Of a stretch of 64,000 nt of DNA, positions 26,766 through 36,305 are shown in pieces. Position 1 is the stretch's first letter, and every line of letters starts with the position of its first letter. The DNA is taken from the NCBI RefSeq assembly GCF_001655675.1, contig NZ_LYRP01000022.1, forward strand, positions 1-64,000. The letters run 5' to 3'. The position numbers and the translations under genes were made by a program. The notes under the pieces are model-generated. The model was not told the origin of the DNA, did no database searches, and was given only the letters and a program-made list of their open reading frames with translations. The stretch is from Mangrovibacter phragmitis. Lineage in GTDB: Bacteria; Pseudomonadota; Gammaproteobacteria; Enterobacterales; Enterobacteriaceae.

Positions 26766-26793
26766 TCAAGGTACTTTGTACCCCTGCCGATAA
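26766..26793 (+). promoter_or_regulatory. Sigma-28 (FliA) flagellar-type promoter
   Basis: GCCGATAA at 26786-26793 is a perfect FliA -10 box. TCAAGGTA at 26766-26773, twelve bases before it, fits the -35 (TAAAGTTT) loosely. It sits about 100 bases before the chemoreceptor start and would place that gene in the late flagellar regulon. Confidence 0.7.
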
Positions 26794-26896
26794 CAGAAAA
26801 TAGATAAAGGTGAGTGCCTGTATTTTTGCGTTTTTATTATTGATATTTAAAACCAGTTTTACACCAAAAATAAATTCATCGTTACCGGGAGGATGT

Positions 26897-28537
26897 ATGA
26901 ACATCACCAAGCGCTTGTTGCTTGCTTTTTCTCTGCTGATATTAAGTTTGATTGTTACCAATGTTATCTCAATGATTTCATTATCTAAGATAAGTGATGA
27001 TGCCACCTATTTTCAGGTGAATACGTTGCCCAGTATAACGGTAATCAATAATGAAATGATGAAGATTACTGATATCCGTTCTCAGTTATACCAGCATGGA
27101 TTAACCGAAGACCTGCCCGGAATGAATGCAATAAAAGCCAGCGCGGTCGCGCTTTATGATCAAGTGTATAAAGCGCACCAGCATTATCTGAATGATTTGA
27201 TCTCGGATTCCCATGATGAAGCGTTGTCGAAAAAAACCATGGCAGATTTGGAGCATTTCCGCGGAGTGATGGATCAGTTCTTTAAGATTTCCGAATCCAA
27301 TGACCGCGTAGCGGTCACGAAAGCGATGCGTACCGGCGGATTGGTAGCAAACCAGGTCAGCCTGCTGGCCCAGGATTTTAAAGCGCAGATAGACTATAAC
27401 AACCAACTGGTGAATGAGGCCAACCAGCAAAGCAGTAGTCTGATCCACCGTTCAATGATGCTGTCTGTTTCTGCCACGTTACTGGCGACTATTGTTCTTG
27501 GCGTGTTTGGGTTGGTAACCGTGCTCGGTATTCGTCGCCGTTTGAATGAAATGAAAAGCGGTATGGTAACCATCAGTGAAAACCTGGACTTAAGCCATCG
27601 TATGTCTGCAGGCCGCCAGGATGAAATAGGTATGGCTATCACCGCATTTAATAACCTGGTTACTCGGGTTGCAGAGGCGATGGGGCAGGTACGCAGTGCT
27701 TCCCGATCAGTCAGTTCAGCCGCCAATGAAATTTCACTGGGCAATAACGAACTGTCTGCCCGCACTGAACAGCAGTCTGCTGCGGTGGTAGAAACAGCGG
27801 CAAGTATGGAAGAACTCAGCTCTACCGTTAAACAGAATGCCCAGAATGCCCATCAGGCAAGCCAGTTAGCCATTGCTGCATCAGATACTGCAACCCATGG
27901 CGGGCAGGTAGTCAGCTCTGCGGTAGCCCGCATGAAGGACATTAGCGACAGTTCTCGCCGTATTGCTGAAATTACCTCTGTCATCAATGGGATTGCTTTC
28001 CAGACCAATATTCTGGCACTGAATGCTGCGGTGGAAGCAGCCCGCGCAGGTGATCAGGGCCGCGGGTTTGCCGTAGTGGCCGGCGAAGTTCGCTCACTGG
28101 CGCAACGCAGTGCTCAGGCGGCCAAAGAGATTGAGGCCCTGATTCAGGAATCAGTTAAACATGTGGATGAAGGCGCACGCCAGGTGGACCTGGCTGGTGA
28201 AAGTATGAGTGGTATTGTGAACTCAGTAACCCAGGTAAAAGACCTGATGCAGGAAATTGCAGCCGCGTCCGATGAGCAAAACCGTGGGATTGGCCAGATT
28301 GCTCAGGCTATGACGGAAATGGATACCACGACCCAGCAAAACGCCGCGCTGGTACAGGAATCGTCTGCGGCGGCAAATAGCCTTGAAGACCAGGCAGATA
28401 AGTTGCAGCAAATGGTCAATGTATTCCGTTTGCCCGGCGCCAATCATGAACCCGCCGCGCCATCCCGCCCTCGGGCGCCACAACTGGCTGCGCCAGCCGG
28501 TGCTGGTGGGAGCGATACTGGCTGGGAAACGTTTTAA
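26897..28537 (+). CDS. Methyl-accepting chemotaxis protein
   Basis: 546 residues from ATG 26897, behind GGGAGGA; an earlier in-frame codon at 26810 lacks a ribosome site. The first membrane helix is at about 5-30, followed by a four-helix-bundle periplasmic sensor (to about 185), a second helix around 190-212, and HAMP. The signalling domain has the hairpin tip '[20 protein letters not shown]' and ends in a W-x-x-F tail 'GWETF' for CheR/CheB binding. It works with the Che system of flagellar chemotaxis. The ligand is unknown. E. coli has no chemoreceptor here. Confidence 0.95.
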   Translation: MNITKRLLLAFSLLILSLIVTNVISMISLSKISDDATYFQVNTLPSITVINNEMMKITDIRSQLYQHGLTEDLPGMNAIKASAVALYDQVYKAHQHYLNDLISDSHDEALSKKTMADLEHFRGVMDQFFKISESNDRVAVTKAMRTGGLVANQVSLLAQDFKAQIDYNNQLVNEANQQSSSLIHRSMMLSVSATLLATIVLGVFGLVTVLGIRRRLNEMKSGMVTISENLDLSHRMSAGRQDEIGMAITAFNNLVTRVAEAMGQVRSASRSVSSAANEISLGNNELSARTEQQSAAVVETAASMEELSSTVKQNAQNAHQASQLAIAASDTATHGGQVVSSAVARMKDISDSSRRIAEITSVINGIAFQTNILALNAAVEAARAGDQGRGFAVVAGEVRSLAQRSAQAAKEIEALIQESVKHVDEGARQVDLAGESMSGIVNSVTQVKDLMQEIAAASDEQNRGIGQIAQAMTEMDTTTQQNAALVQESSAAANSLEDQADKLQQMVNVFRLPGANHEPAAPSRPRAPQLAAPAGAGGSDTGWETF

Positions 28538-28597
28538 CGCATAACAAGCCCGAAAGCCTGTCACGCCCTCTTTCCCGGTAGGCTGACAGGCACCTTT

Positions 28598-28631
28598 CAC
28601 TGCCGAGGCAGGAGCCCGGCAGTGTTTTTTT
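28598..28631 (+). terminator. Terminator after the chemoreceptor gene
   Basis: CACTGCCG (28598-28605) pairs with CGGCAGTG (28617-28624), followed by seven T. It converges on epmB, 40 bases away. Confidence 0.88.
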
Positions 28632-28670
28632 GGGACTTTTCCCTGAAAGTGGCGTGAGTACAGGCAGGAA

Positions 28671-29699
28671 CTAGTGCTGACGTAACTGTAGATCCAGTGG
28701 CGTTTTACTGGGTTCTCCACCAATTTCACGGGCCAGTTTAGGCACCAGGTAACCGGATACCATGGTGAGTAACTCGCGCATAATGGCCCGTGCTTCATCA
28801 TCAGAAACCAGAAAATGAGCGGCACCCTGAACTTTATCCAGAATATGCAGGTAATAGGGCAGGATCCCGGCATCAAACAACGCATTACTGAGCTGTGCAA
28901 GAGTTTGCGCGTTATCGTTCACATTTTTGAGTAACACACTCTGGTTGAGCAATGTTACGCCTGCTGCACGTAACCGGGCCATGGCTGCACGCACGGTATC
29001 ATCGATTTCCTGGGCATGGTTGATATGATTTACCAGCAGAACTTGCAGCCTTGATGCCATGATACATTCGCATAATGCAGGCGTTACCCGAGCCGGGATG
29101 ACCACGGGCAGGCGGCTGTGGATACGTAATCGCTTAATATGTGGGATTGCTTCCAGGGCGGTTATTAGCCAGTTCAGTTCATGGTCTTTCGCCATGAGCG
29201 GATCACCACCAGAGAAAATAATTTCATCCAGTTCCGGGTGAGCCTCAATGTAGTCCAGCGCACTTTGCCAGTTGCGTTTGTTGCCCTGGTTTTCGGCATA
29301 CGGGAAGTGGCGACGGAAACAATAACGGCAATTGACTGCACAACCGCCTTTTACCAGCAACAACGCACGGTTACGGTATTTGTGCAGTAAACCTGGAACC
29401 ACACTGTGTTGTTCATCCAGAGGATCTTCACTAAATCCGGCTACGTTGGTAAATTCCTGTTGACTGGTAAGTACCTGAATCAGTAAAGGATCATTTGGGT
29501 TTCCTGGCTCCATTCGCGCCACAAATGCGCGGGGAACACGCAGAGCAAACAGCCGCCTGGCATCGCGCCCGGCTAACAATGTTTCATTAGCGTCTACATT
29601 TAAAATATTCAGAAGTTCATCGGGATCGGTTATAACATCGGCAAGTTGCGATAACCAATCTTCTCTGGAGGGGGGTTTTAGGGTTACAATGTGTGCCAT
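28671..29699 (-). CDS. epmB: EF-P beta-lysylation protein EpmB (radical SAM lysine 2,3-aminomutase)
   Basis: 342 residues, E. coli YjeK length. The radical-SAM cluster motif C-x3-C-x2-C appears as '[15 protein letters not shown]' near residues 120-134, with 'GGDPLMAKD' for SAM binding and the PLP lysine region near the C-terminus in '[20 protein letters not shown]'. It turns lysine into (R)-beta-lysine, which EpmA attaches to Lys34 of EF-P. It is divergent from efp with 41 bases between the starts, and epmA lies 6.6 kb away. All three EF-P modification genes are therefore in this window. Confidence 0.96.
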   Translation of the reverse strand: MAHIVTLKPPSREDWLSQLADVITDPDELLNILNVDANETLLAGRDARRLFALRVPRAFVARMEPGNPNDPLLIQVLTSQQEFTNVAGFSEDPLDEQHSVVPGLLHKYRNRALLLVKGGCAVNCRYCFRRHFPYAENQGNKRNWQSALDYIEAHPELDEIIFSGGDPLMAKDHELNWLITALEAIPHIKRLRIHSRLPVVIPARVTPALCECIMASRLQVLLVNHINHAQEIDDTVRAAMARLRAAGVTLLNQSVLLKNVNDNAQTLAQLSNALFDAGILPYYLHILDKVQGAAHFLVSDDEARAIMRELLTMVSGYLVPKLAREIGGEPSKTPLDLQLRQH

Positions 29700-29740
29700 T
29701 TTTTTGGCTAAGCTACCAGTTAATAATTTCAGAGGGCCTT

Positions 29741-30307
29741 ATGGCAACTTACTATAGCAACGATTTTCGTTCTGGTCTTAAAATCATGTTAGATGGCGAA
29801 CCTTACGCAGTTGAAGCCAGCGAATTCGTTAAACCAGGGAAAGGTCAGGCTTTTGCGCGTGTTAAGCTGCGTCGTCTGTTGACCGGTACCCGTGTAGAAA
29901 AAACTTTCAAATCTACTGATTCCGCTGAAGGTGCTGATGTTGTCGATATGAACCTGACTTACCTGTACAACGACGGTGAGTTCTGGCACTTCATGAACAA
30001 TGAAACCTTCGAACAGCTGTCTGCTGATGCGAAAGCCATTGGTGATAACGAAAAATGGTTGCTGGATCAGGCTGAGTGCATCGTGACGCTGTGGAATGGT
30101 CAGCCTATTTCTGTCACTCCACCAAACTTCGTGGAACTGGAAGTAGTTGAGACCGACCCAGGCCTGAAAGGTGATACTGCTGGTACTGGCGGTAAACCAG
30201 CCACGCTGTCTACTGGCGCAGTGGTAAAAGTGCCGCTGTTTGTTCAGATTGGTGAAGTTATCCGTGTTGATACCCGTTCTGGCGAATACGTATCTCGCGT
30301 GAAATAA
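29741..30307 (+). CDS. efp: Translation elongation factor P
   Basis: 188 residues from ATG 29741, with AGAGGG upstream; the longer open frame from 29693 is rejected. Domain I contains the modification loop 'PGKGQA' with Lys34, the residue that receives beta-lysine. The conserved 'RVEKTFKS' and a C-terminal OB domain ending '[11 protein letters not shown]' also fit. EF-P relieves ribosome stalling at polyproline. EpmA and EpmB in this window supply its modification. Confidence 0.98.
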   Translation: MATYYSNDFRSGLKIMLDGEPYAVEASEFVKPGKGQAFARVKLRRLLTGTRVEKTFKSTDSAEGADVVDMNLTYLYNDGEFWHFMNNETFEQLSADAKAIGDNEKWLLDQAECIVTLWNGQPISVTPPNFVELEVVETDPGLKGDTAGTGGKPATLSTGAVVKVPLFVQIGEVIRVDTRSGEYVSRVK

Positions 30308-30325
30308 GCTGAATTCTGTTTTACG

Positions 30326-30347
30326 GCGCAGGTGCTGATACCTGCGC
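30326..30347 (+). terminator. Stem-loop after efp
   Basis: GCGCAGGT (30326-30333) and ACCTGCGC (30340-30347) form an eight-pair stem with a six-base loop. Only a short TTG follows, so it is a moderate terminator between efp and ecnA. Confidence 0.6.
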
Positions 30348-30385
30348 TTGTAAAGTGTCTGTGCATTTGCTTCCGGGGTTATGCG

Positions 30386-30514
30386 ATGGTAAGAGCGGTT
30401 CAATCACTGGTTATCATTCTGGTTGTTGCGTTATTGTCTGGTTGTAATACGGCCCGGGGCTTCGGTGAAGATATCCAGCACCTCGGCGGGGCGATTCAGC
30501 GCGCATCCGACTAA
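30386..30514 (+). CDS. ecnA: Entericidin A-like lipoprotein
   Basis: 42 residues from ATG 30386. A short signal ends in lipobox 'LLSGC', and the mature part 'NTARGFGEDIQHLGGAI' is nearly identical to EcnA. Entericidin A is the small outer-envelope lipoprotein that counteracts entericidin B in stationary phase. The start is chosen by the GGGG about eight bases upstream; the longer frame from 30332 lacks a signal peptide of normal shape. ecnB follows 99 bases later. Confidence 0.9.
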   Translation: MVRAVQSLVIILVVALLSGCNTARGFGEDIQHLGGAIQRASD

Positions 30515-30613
30515 TCTTTTCAGCCTGGTCTTAATTTTTCTCTGCACATTTTCTGGTGCACTATCCTTATTGTTGTCTCTGACCAATAAATGATGACAGA
30601 TAAGGATGCGATT

Positions 30614-30760
30614 ATGATCAAGAAAACGATTGCTGCGCTTATTGCAGCGTTGATTTGCACCTCTGTACTGACTGCCTGTAATACCACTCGTGGTATGGGA
30701 CAAGATATTCAGGAAGGTGGTAGCGCTATTTCTGACGCGGCAACAAATGCCCAGAAATAA
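30614..30760 (+). CDS. ecnB: Entericidin B
   Basis: 48 residues, E. coli EcnB length: '[19 protein letters not shown]' is the signal, the lipobox is 'LTAC', and the mature part is '[19 protein letters not shown]'. It is a bacteriolytic lipoprotein of a programmed-lysis toxin/antidote pair with EcnA. In E. coli and Citrobacter it is induced by sigma-S in stationary phase. It is preceded by GATAAGGATG. Confidence 0.93.
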   Translation: MIKKTIAALIAALICTSVLTACNTTRGMGQDIQEGGSAISDAATNAQK

Positions 30761-30789
30761 TCACAGTAAGAATTTATGCTTTGGTGAAG

Positions 30790-30813
30790 TGATGGTGTCT
30801 GCGGGTACCATCA
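30790..30813. terminator. Stem-loop between ecnB and the converging regulator
   Basis: TGATGGT (30790-30796) and ACCATCA (30807-30813) pair with a ten-base loop. T-rich sequence follows on the plus side. It ends 11 bases before the 3' end of the minus-strand regulator and could serve ecnB. Confidence 0.5.
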
Positions 30814-30823
30814 TTTCGCTTTA

Positions 30824-31411
30824 TCAGGTTAAAAATAATGCCAGACGGTTATTTACCCCAAGCTTCATGCGGATGTTGCGTTTGTAGGTGTAAACGGTCT
30901 TTACCGATATCCCCATTTTACTGGCAATATTTTCATTACTGGTCTCCTGCTCCCACAAAGCCAGAATTTTTTCCTCTCTGAGCGTCAGTAATGGCGTAAG
31001 GTCCCGCTGCAGGCCAAAAGGGGGGCGAGAGAAAAGTGATGACTGTAATATTTCCTTAATATCATTCAGAGAATTATTTTTATCGAGTATTTTCCACGCC
31101 CCCATCACTTCATGTAATGCCTTCAATTCTGGTGGTGTGTGGTTACTTTGCTGAATAATTAATCTGGTTGATGTGCCGCAGGCAAGAGAAATCGAAGCCA
31201 ATTGTTGTACGTGATGTATTTCTTTAAGAAAACCATGAAAATCAGCTATCACGATATTTGGCTGGTGCCGTAATATATACTCTCGGGCATATAATAAGTT
31301 ATCTGTGTCAACAATATTAAAATTAACCGATAAATCTCCTGATGACATAACCAGAGATTTCAACCCGAAGCGGCTAAAGTAACAACGATCCACAAGTAAT
31401 ACGCTAAACAT
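30824..31411 (-). CDS. LuxR/FixJ-type transcriptional regulator (orphan)
   Basis: About 195 residues from ATG 31411; an upstream in-frame start at 31450 adds 13 unlikely residues. The N-terminus looks like a degenerate receiver ('MFSVLLVDRCYFSRFGLKSL', then 'PNIVIADFHG'), resembling the RcsA/BglJ/YjjQ type without an obvious phospho-acceptor pocket. The C-terminus is a LuxR helix-turn-helix with 'TLREEKILALWEQETSNENI' and 'KMGISVKTVYTYKRNIRMKL'. It may pair with RcsB or act alone. E. coli has no such gene between ecnB and sugE, so it is accessory here. Targets are unknown. Confidence 0.82.
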   Translation of the reverse strand: MFSVLLVDRCYFSRFGLKSLVMSSGDLSVNFNIVDTDNLLYAREYILRHQPNIVIADFHGFLKEIHHVQQLASISLACGTSTRLIIQQSNHTPPELKALHEVMGAWKILDKNNSLNDIKEILQSSLFSRPPFGLQRDLTPLLTLREEKILALWEQETSNENIASKMGISVKTVYTYKRNIRMKLGVNNRLALFLT

Positions 31412-31674
31412 ACATATTTTGCATCCAGTAACAAAAATAGCCTGAGCCACTTTCCAGGGTAAGGTGACATGATAGAAAGAAAAGCTGCTAACTGAATTAT
31501 GGAACTGACAGCAGAAGCAGTGCTATTTCTCACGTTAGTCAAGTAAGAAAGCGCTGGTTGCATGGACATATCGGGTTTGCGACAATAAATCACCCGTATT
31601 TTGTATAACCTTTATCCACTGGCTACCTTATTTTATGGTGAGCAGTTTGGGTTAAGGACTCTATTATTCCCGTT

Positions 31675-31720
31675 CAGGACGGCCTGTACCGGGTTATCAT
31701 TGCACATTGGGGACGGCCCC
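31675..31720 (+). promoter_or_regulatory. Guanidine-II (mini-ykkC) riboswitch before sugE
   Basis: Two small hairpins, each with the diagnostic ACGG loop: CAGG-ACGG-CCTG (31675-31686) and GGGG-ACGG-CCCC (31709-31720). They are followed three bases later by the ribosome site AGGAG (31723-31727) of sugE. This is the guanidine-II class, which frees translation of guanidinium exporters when guanidine binds. The AGGAG would be exposed on binding. Confidence 0.92.
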
Positions 31721-31732
31721 TCAGGAGCTCCT

Positions 31733-32050
31733 GTGTCATGGTTATTACTTATTCTTGCCGGTTTGCTGGAAGTGGTTTGGGCTGCCGGATTAAAACACAC
31801 CTACGGTTTCAGTCGTTTTTACCCTTCCGTTATTGTTCTTAGCGCGATGGCGCTCAGCCTGCTACTGCTCTCGTATGTTATCAGAAGCCTGCCAGCCGGC
31901 ACTGCGTATGCGGTGTGGAGTGGTATTGGTGCGGTGGGGGTGGTGATTATTGGTATTGTCTGGGAAGGTGAACCCGCCACACCGGCCAGGCTTTTCAGCC
32001 TGGCGATGATTGTTGCAGGTATTCTCGGGGTAAAATTATTTAGCCACTAA
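31733..32050 (+). CDS. sugE: Guanidinium exporter SugE/Gdx (SMR family)
   Basis: 105 residues from GTG 31733, with AGGAG five bases upstream. It is a four-helix small multidrug resistance protein: '[14 protein letters not shown]' with the catalytic glutamate at about residue 13, '[17 protein letters not shown]' in helix 3, and 'WEGEPAT'. SugE-type SMR proteins export guanidinium with proton exchange. The guanidine-II riboswitch right before it supports that substrate. The 3' end overlaps converging blc by 15 bases. Confidence 0.95.
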   Translation: MSWLLLILAGLLEVVWAAGLKHTYGFSRFYPSVIVLSAMALSLLLLSYVIRSLPAGTAYAVWSGIGAVGVVIIGIVWEGEPATPARLFSLAMIVAGILGVKLFSH

Positions 32051-32578
32051 CGGCGTTTGTTTTACCCAAATCAGCTTGCTGGTATCAAAGCCTTGCTGTT
32101 GGGCCAGGTGGATATACTGGTTTTTTACTTCCGTACTGAGTGTGGGGGTACGGGACAATATCCACAAATAGCTTCTGTCCGGCCCGCACAGCAAGGCATG
32201 CTGGTAATATTTATCAACCGCCATCACATTATAGCCGCCGTAGAAGGGACCAAAGAACGAGACTTTCAGTGCGCCTTTCGTGGGGGCGCCAGTGAACCAG
32301 GCTTCTCCCTGTGCTGACTGCCATATGCCACGAGCCGGGTTATAGCCGCGGTTAATCACACTGACACCGCCATTAACCTGTAAACCATAAGTGGCTGTGA
32401 CCTGTTCCAGCCCACTCTCAAAGGGGTGATCAAGGCGGGCTATTTCATACCATGTACCAAGATAACGATTGATATTGAAATTCTCGACAACGGTTACGCC
32501 GGGTGGGGGAACGGGGTTGCTGCAGCCTGTTAACGTGGCAACGCCAAGCAGGATGGCGAGATATAAACTTTTACGCAT
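32036..32578 (-). CDS. blc: Outer-membrane lipocalin Blc
   Basis: 180 residues from ATG 32578; the longer frame to 32758 runs into frdD. A signal with lipobox 'LTGC' makes a lipidated Cys20. The lipocalin signature '[17 protein letters not shown]' is near residues 38-54, with '[17 protein letters not shown]' and a late '[14 protein letters not shown]'. Bacterial lipocalin binds lysophospholipids at the outer membrane under envelope stress. In E. coli ampC separates blc from frdD; here it is absent. Confidence 0.94.
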   Translation of the reverse strand: MRKSLYLAILLGVATLTGCSNPVPPPGVTVVENFNINRYLGTWYEIARLDHPFESGLEQVTATYGLQVNGGVSVINRGYNPARGIWQSAQGEAWFTGAPTKGALKVSFFGPFYGGYNVMAVDKYYQHALLCGPDRSYLWILSRTPTLSTEVKNQYIHLAQQQGFDTSKLIWVKQTPLVAK

Positions 32579-32653
32579 GGTGTGCTTCCTTTTTTCTTTT
32601 AAGTGTAGGAAGTCACGGGGAAAATGTTGAGGAAAGTACAGAATTATTTTATG

Positions 32654-32680
32654 ACCTGGCGGCAGCCTCTGCCGCCAGGT
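32654..32680 (-). terminator. Hairpin after frdD
   Basis: A perfect 12-pair stem (32654-32665 with 32669-32680) and a three-base loop lie 11 bases after the frdD stop. The minus-strand continuation is ATAAAATAATTC rather than a T run. It should end or stabilise the frdABCD transcript. Confidence 0.7.
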
Positions 32681-32691
32681 TCGGGCTGGTA

Positions 32692-33051
32692 TTAAATGAA
32701 GACCACACCAATCAGTGTAACAACGGTCAGGATTGTGGCCAGCCCGTAAAATACCCATTTGCCGGCAGGAACATGGATCTTCATGTCATGCATGCCATGA
32801 TGGATACGGTGCAGGCCACACCACAAGGGGAGAACTATCATCAGGAAAATAAACGCCCGGCCAATAAAACTTTGCGCAAAGGCCAGTACACGTTCATATC
32901 CCAGTGCTTCGCCAGGATAAAAGCCCAGTGGCAGCAGAACCCCAACCAGCAGGACGATAACCGGGGCGATAATCGCTCCCCACATACCGCCACCACCAAA
33001 CAGCCCCCAAAATACCGGTTCGTCGGAACGCTTCAATTGTTGATTTGTCAT
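32692..33051 (-). CDS. frdD: Fumarate reductase membrane subunit D
   Basis: 119 residues, E. coli length, with three membrane helices and the family pieces '[16 protein letters not shown]', '[20 protein letters not shown]' and '[13 protein letters not shown]'. With FrdC it anchors the FrdAB catalytic dimer to the inner membrane and helps bind menaquinone. It follows frdC by nine bases. Confidence 0.97.
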   Translation of the reverse strand: MTNQQLKRSDEPVFWGLFGGGGMWGAIIAPVIVLLVGVLLPLGFYPGEALGYERVLAFAQSFIGRAFIFLMIVLPLWCGLHRIHHGMHDMKIHVPAGKWVFYGLATILTVVTLIGVVFI

Positions 33052-33060
33052 AATACCTCC

Positions 33061-33456
33061 TTACCAGAACAACGCCACGCCAAGAATCACGACAGTGACA
33101 ATGGCAGTGACGGCCCACAGTGCACGAATCAGGGGTTGTGGGGGTAATTTCTCACCTTTAACGATCAGAATGGCAGCTTTCGGCGCCAGTTCGAACCAGG
33201 TTTTGGTATGCAGAAGGGCTGCTGCCAGGGTAATCAGATTCAGGATGATTACCACCGGGTTTTGCAGAAAGCCAACAAAACCTGCCCAGGAGCCTGCCCC
33301 GCCTTTCAGTGCATATAACCCATAAATCAGGATGATGCTGAACCAGACGGTTGGCACAGAGGTACCTTCACGAAGCATATAGAAACGGTAAAACGGCAGT
33401 TTTTGCCACCAGTCCGGGGCAACCGCCCGCACATAAGGTTTACGTTTTGTGGTCAT
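33061..33456 (-). CDS. frdC: Fumarate reductase membrane subunit C
   Basis: 131 residues, E. coli length. It opens '[20 protein letters not shown]', then '[18 protein letters not shown]', followed by three helices and '[12 protein letters not shown]' for the quinone-site region. It is a membrane anchor of the anaerobic fumarate reductase. Spacing is 10 bases from frdB and nine to frdD, as in one operon. Confidence 0.97.
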   Translation of the reverse strand: MTTKRKPYVRAVAPDWWQKLPFYRFYMLREGTSVPTVWFSIILIYGLYALKGGAGSWAGFVGFLQNPVVIILNLITLAAALLHTKTWFELAPKAAILIVKGEKLPPQPLIRALWAVTAIVTVVILGVALFW

Positions 33457-33466
33457 GCTGCACTCC

Positions 33467-34201
33467 TTAGCGTGGTTTCAGGGTGGCGATTAAAAAGTCC
33501 TTCGCACTTTCCACTTTTGTTTGCTGAATCGCGGCTGCCGGGTCGACATGCTTCGGGCAGACTTCAGAACAAAAGCCGACAAATGTGCAGGGCCACACAC
33601 CGTTTTCACCGTTAATCACTGGCATACGCATTTTCTTACCATGATCACGGCTGTCCAGATTATAGCGATGGGCCAGCGTCAGGGCTGCCGGGCCGATAAA
33701 CTCCGGATTAAGGCCAAATTGCGGGCAGGCGGCATAACACAACCCACAGTTAATACACCCGGAAAATTGGTGATAACGCGCCATTTGCGCAGGTGTTTGG
33801 GTATTTGGCCCTTGTTCCGGTGAGCGATTATTGCCGATGATGTAGGGCTTAATCGCCTCGAGGCTTTCAATGAAGTGGGTCATGTCCACGACAAGATCGC
33901 GCTCAATGGGGAAGTTTGCCAGAGCCTCGATTTTGATGCCCTGAGTGTAATCACGCAGGAAGGTTTTACAGGCCAGTTTGGGGATCTGGTTAACCATCAT
34001 GCCGCATGAACCGCAAATAGCCATACGGCAGGACCAGCGGTAGCTCAGGTCGGGTGCCAGGTTATCTTTGATATAACCCAGCGCATCCAGTAATGAGGTT
34101 TGCTCATCCCAGGGCACATCGTAAAACACACTGTGTGGCTCGTTGTCCGTTTCCGGGTTATACCGCACCACTTCCAGTTTCATGGTTTTCATCTCAGCCA
34201 T
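33467..34201 (-). CDS. frdB: Fumarate reductase iron-sulfur subunit
   Basis: 244 residues from ATG 34201, E. coli length. Cysteine sets show three clusters: the [2Fe-2S] motif '[12 protein letters not shown]' near 57-68 with a later cysteine, '[12 protein letters not shown]' for [4Fe-4S], and '[12 protein letters not shown]' for [3Fe-4S]. It passes electrons from menaquinol to FAD in FrdA. It overlaps frdA by eight bases. Confidence 0.98.
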   Translation of the reverse strand: MAEMKTMKLEVVRYNPETDNEPHSVFYDVPWDEQTSLLDALGYIKDNLAPDLSYRWSCRMAICGSCGMMVNQIPKLACKTFLRDYTQGIKIEALANFPIERDLVVDMTHFIESLEAIKPYIIGNNRSPEQGPNTQTPAQMARYHQFSGCINCGLCYAACPQFGLNPEFIGPAALTLAHRYNLDSRDHGKKMRMPVINGENGVWPCTFVGFCSEVCPKHVDPAAAIQQTKVESAKDFLIATLKPR

Positions 34202-35984
34202 TCGCCGTCTCCTTTTTGTCGGCTGCTTCCGCTTCGGCGCCATAAACGCGTTTTGCTGGTGGCAGAGTGGTGATTTTCACATCGCTGTATTCCAGATGCG
34301 TGTGGCCTTCTGCATTCCTGAACGCGAGGGTATGTTTGAGGAAGTTCACATCGTCACGCGCTGTGCAACCTTCATCAAGGCGTTGATGCGCCCCACGGGA
34401 TTCTTTACGTGCCATCGCTGAGTGCGCCATACATTCAGCAACATTCAGGCCGTGCCCCAGCTCTATGGTGTAAAGCAAATCGGTGTTGAACACACTTGAA
34501 GTGTCGGTAATGCGCACACGCTTGAAGCGTTCCTGGAGTTCAGCCAGTTTATCGATAGTTTTTTGCATCAGTTCTGGCGTGCGGTAAATCCCACAGCCTT
34601 CTTCCATCGACAGACCCATTTCGTCACGGATTTTCGCCCAGTTCTCGTTCCCTTCCTGATTAACAAGGCTTGTCAGGCGGCGTTCAATATCGGCTGCCTG
34701 AGCATTCAGCGCATTATCATTACCGGTACTTGCCTGCGCAGCGTGAGCCATTGCTTTTTCACCAGCCAGACGGCCAAATACCACCAGTTCCGCCAGTGAG
34801 TTAGACCCCAGGCGGTTAGCACCGTGCAGCCCCACAGAAGAGCATTCACCCACTGCAAACAAACCACTAATACGGGTTTCACATTCTGTGTTGGTTTCAA
34901 TGCCGCCCATGGTGTAGTGCGCGGTTGGTCGTACGGGAATCGGTTCTTTGATGGGATCCACACCGACATAGGCTTTCGCCAGTTCACAGATAAATGGCAG
35001 GCGCTCAAGCAGTTTTTTCTCACCCAGGTGGCGCAAGTCCAGATACACCACATCGCCTCTTGGCGTTTCAATGGTGCGGCCAGCACGCCATTCATGCCAG
35101 AAAGCCTGCGAGACTTTGTCGCGTGGGCCCAGTTCCATATACTTATTTTTCGGCTCGCCCAGTGGGGTTTCTGGCCCCATACCGTAATCCTGCAGGTAAC
35201 GGTAGCCATCTTTGTTGACCAGAATACCACCTTCGCCACGGCAGCCTTCTGTCATCAAAATACCGGAGCCAGGGAGCCCGGTGGGGTGATACTGCACAAA
35301 TTCCATATCCCTCAGTGGTACGCCATGAGCCAGTGCCATGCCCATACCATCGCCAGTGACAATCCCACCGTTAGTGTTATAACGGTAAACGCGGCCAGCA
35401 CCGCCCGTTGCCATAACCACGGCATTGGCACGGATTTGCACCAGAGTCCCTTCCATCATATTCATGGCGACCAGACCACGCACATGGCCTTCATCGACCA
35501 GAATGTCGAGGACAAAGTGTTCATCAAAGCGGTGGATTTGCGGAAATTGCAGAGAAGTTTGGAACAGGGTATGAAGCATGTGAAAGCCGGTTTTATCTGC
35601 GGCAAACCAGGTTCTTTCTATTTTCATCCCCCCAAAACGACGAACGTTAACTGATCCGTCCGGGCGACGACTCCAGGGGCATCCCCACTGTTCCAGTTGC
35701 GTCATTTCTGTTGGGCAGTGATGAACGAAATAATCAACAACGTCCTGTTCACAGAGCCAGTCACCGCCTGCGACGGTATCATGAAAATGATACTCGAAAC
35801 TATCATGATCTTGTGCGACCGCGGCAGATCCACCTTCAGCAGCAACAGTGTGGCTGCGCATAGGGTAGACTTTGGATATCAGCGCGATGGTGGCTTGTGG
35901 ATTCGCCTGCGCTGCCGCAATTGCGGTGCGAAGGCCTGCACCGCCGGCACCAATTATAGCGATATCAGCTTGAATGGTTTGCAC
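34194..35984 (-). CDS. frdA: Fumarate reductase flavoprotein subunit
   Basis: 596 residues from GTG 35984, with GGAGG six bases before; the longer frame to 36029 is not used. The dinucleotide motif is '[12 protein letters not shown]', the covalent FAD histidine lies in '[10 protein letters not shown]' (position 44 without the initiator), and the active-site arginine-rich '[10 protein letters not shown]' and '[18 protein letters not shown]' are present. It reduces fumarate to succinate in anaerobic respiration. First gene of frdABCD, divergent from epmA. Confidence 0.98.
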   Translation of the reverse strand: MQTIQADIAIIGAGGAGLRTAIAAAQANPQATIALISKVYPMRSHTVAAEGGSAAVAQDHDSFEYHFHDTVAGGDWLCEQDVVDYFVHHCPTEMTQLEQWGCPWSRRPDGSVNVRRFGGMKIERTWFAADKTGFHMLHTLFQTSLQFPQIHRFDEHFVLDILVDEGHVRGLVAMNMMEGTLVQIRANAVVMATGGAGRVYRYNTNGGIVTGDGMGMALAHGVPLRDMEFVQYHPTGLPGSGILMTEGCRGEGGILVNKDGYRYLQDYGMGPETPLGEPKNKYMELGPRDKVSQAFWHEWRAGRTIETPRGDVVYLDLRHLGEKKLLERLPFICELAKAYVGVDPIKEPIPVRPTAHYTMGGIETNTECETRISGLFAVGECSSVGLHGANRLGSNSLAELVVFGRLAGEKAMAHAAQASTGNDNALNAQAADIERRLTSLVNQEGNENWAKIRDEMGLSMEEGCGIYRTPELMQKTIDKLAELQERFKRVRITDTSSVFNTDLLYTIELGHGLNVAECMAHSAMARKESRGAHQRLDEGCTARDDVNFLKHTLAFRNAEGHTHLEYSDVKITTLPPAKRVYGAEAEAADKKETANG

Positions 35985-36305
35985 GACATTCCTCCAGATT
36001 ATGGTTATTTCGCAACGCATCTGTTCCAAAGGTAGCTCACACAGTGGCCGATAGCGAAAGCGAACGTTTTCCCCTGCTCCTTGGTGGGGAGCTCAGTATA
36101 ACCTTGCTAAAAAGAGGGAAAATTGACGTGTTCGATTTTTTTGTTGATATCCGCAACAATCAACTAATGTCATTGACTGATTTACAAAAAAATGGGCCAC
36201 GCCAGGCACGACGGGCTTATTCGGCAAATTTTGCTGTGCAAAATTTGTCTCTTTATGGAGATGCGAGTAGACTGCGTGCCCTTGTGTCAAACCGGAGAAA
36301 GTAAC
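35985..36305. other. Divergent promoter region between frdA and epmA
   Basis: About 320 bases with promoters for both directions expected. GTTGAT (36143-36148) and ATCAAC (36159-36164) form an inverted repeat with a ten-base spacer. FNR sites have a four-base spacer, so I do not call it FNR. No gene is seen; a small open frame at 36044-36304 has no support. Confidence 0.5.

Noticed and set aside
34824..35654. 276-codon frame antisense to frdA
   Set aside because: Shadow of frdA; no recognisable protein and no ribosome site.
36143..36164. GTTGAT...ATCAAC as an FNR site for frd/epmA
   Set aside because: Spacer is ten bases; FNR needs four. Kept only as an unexplained inverted repeat.
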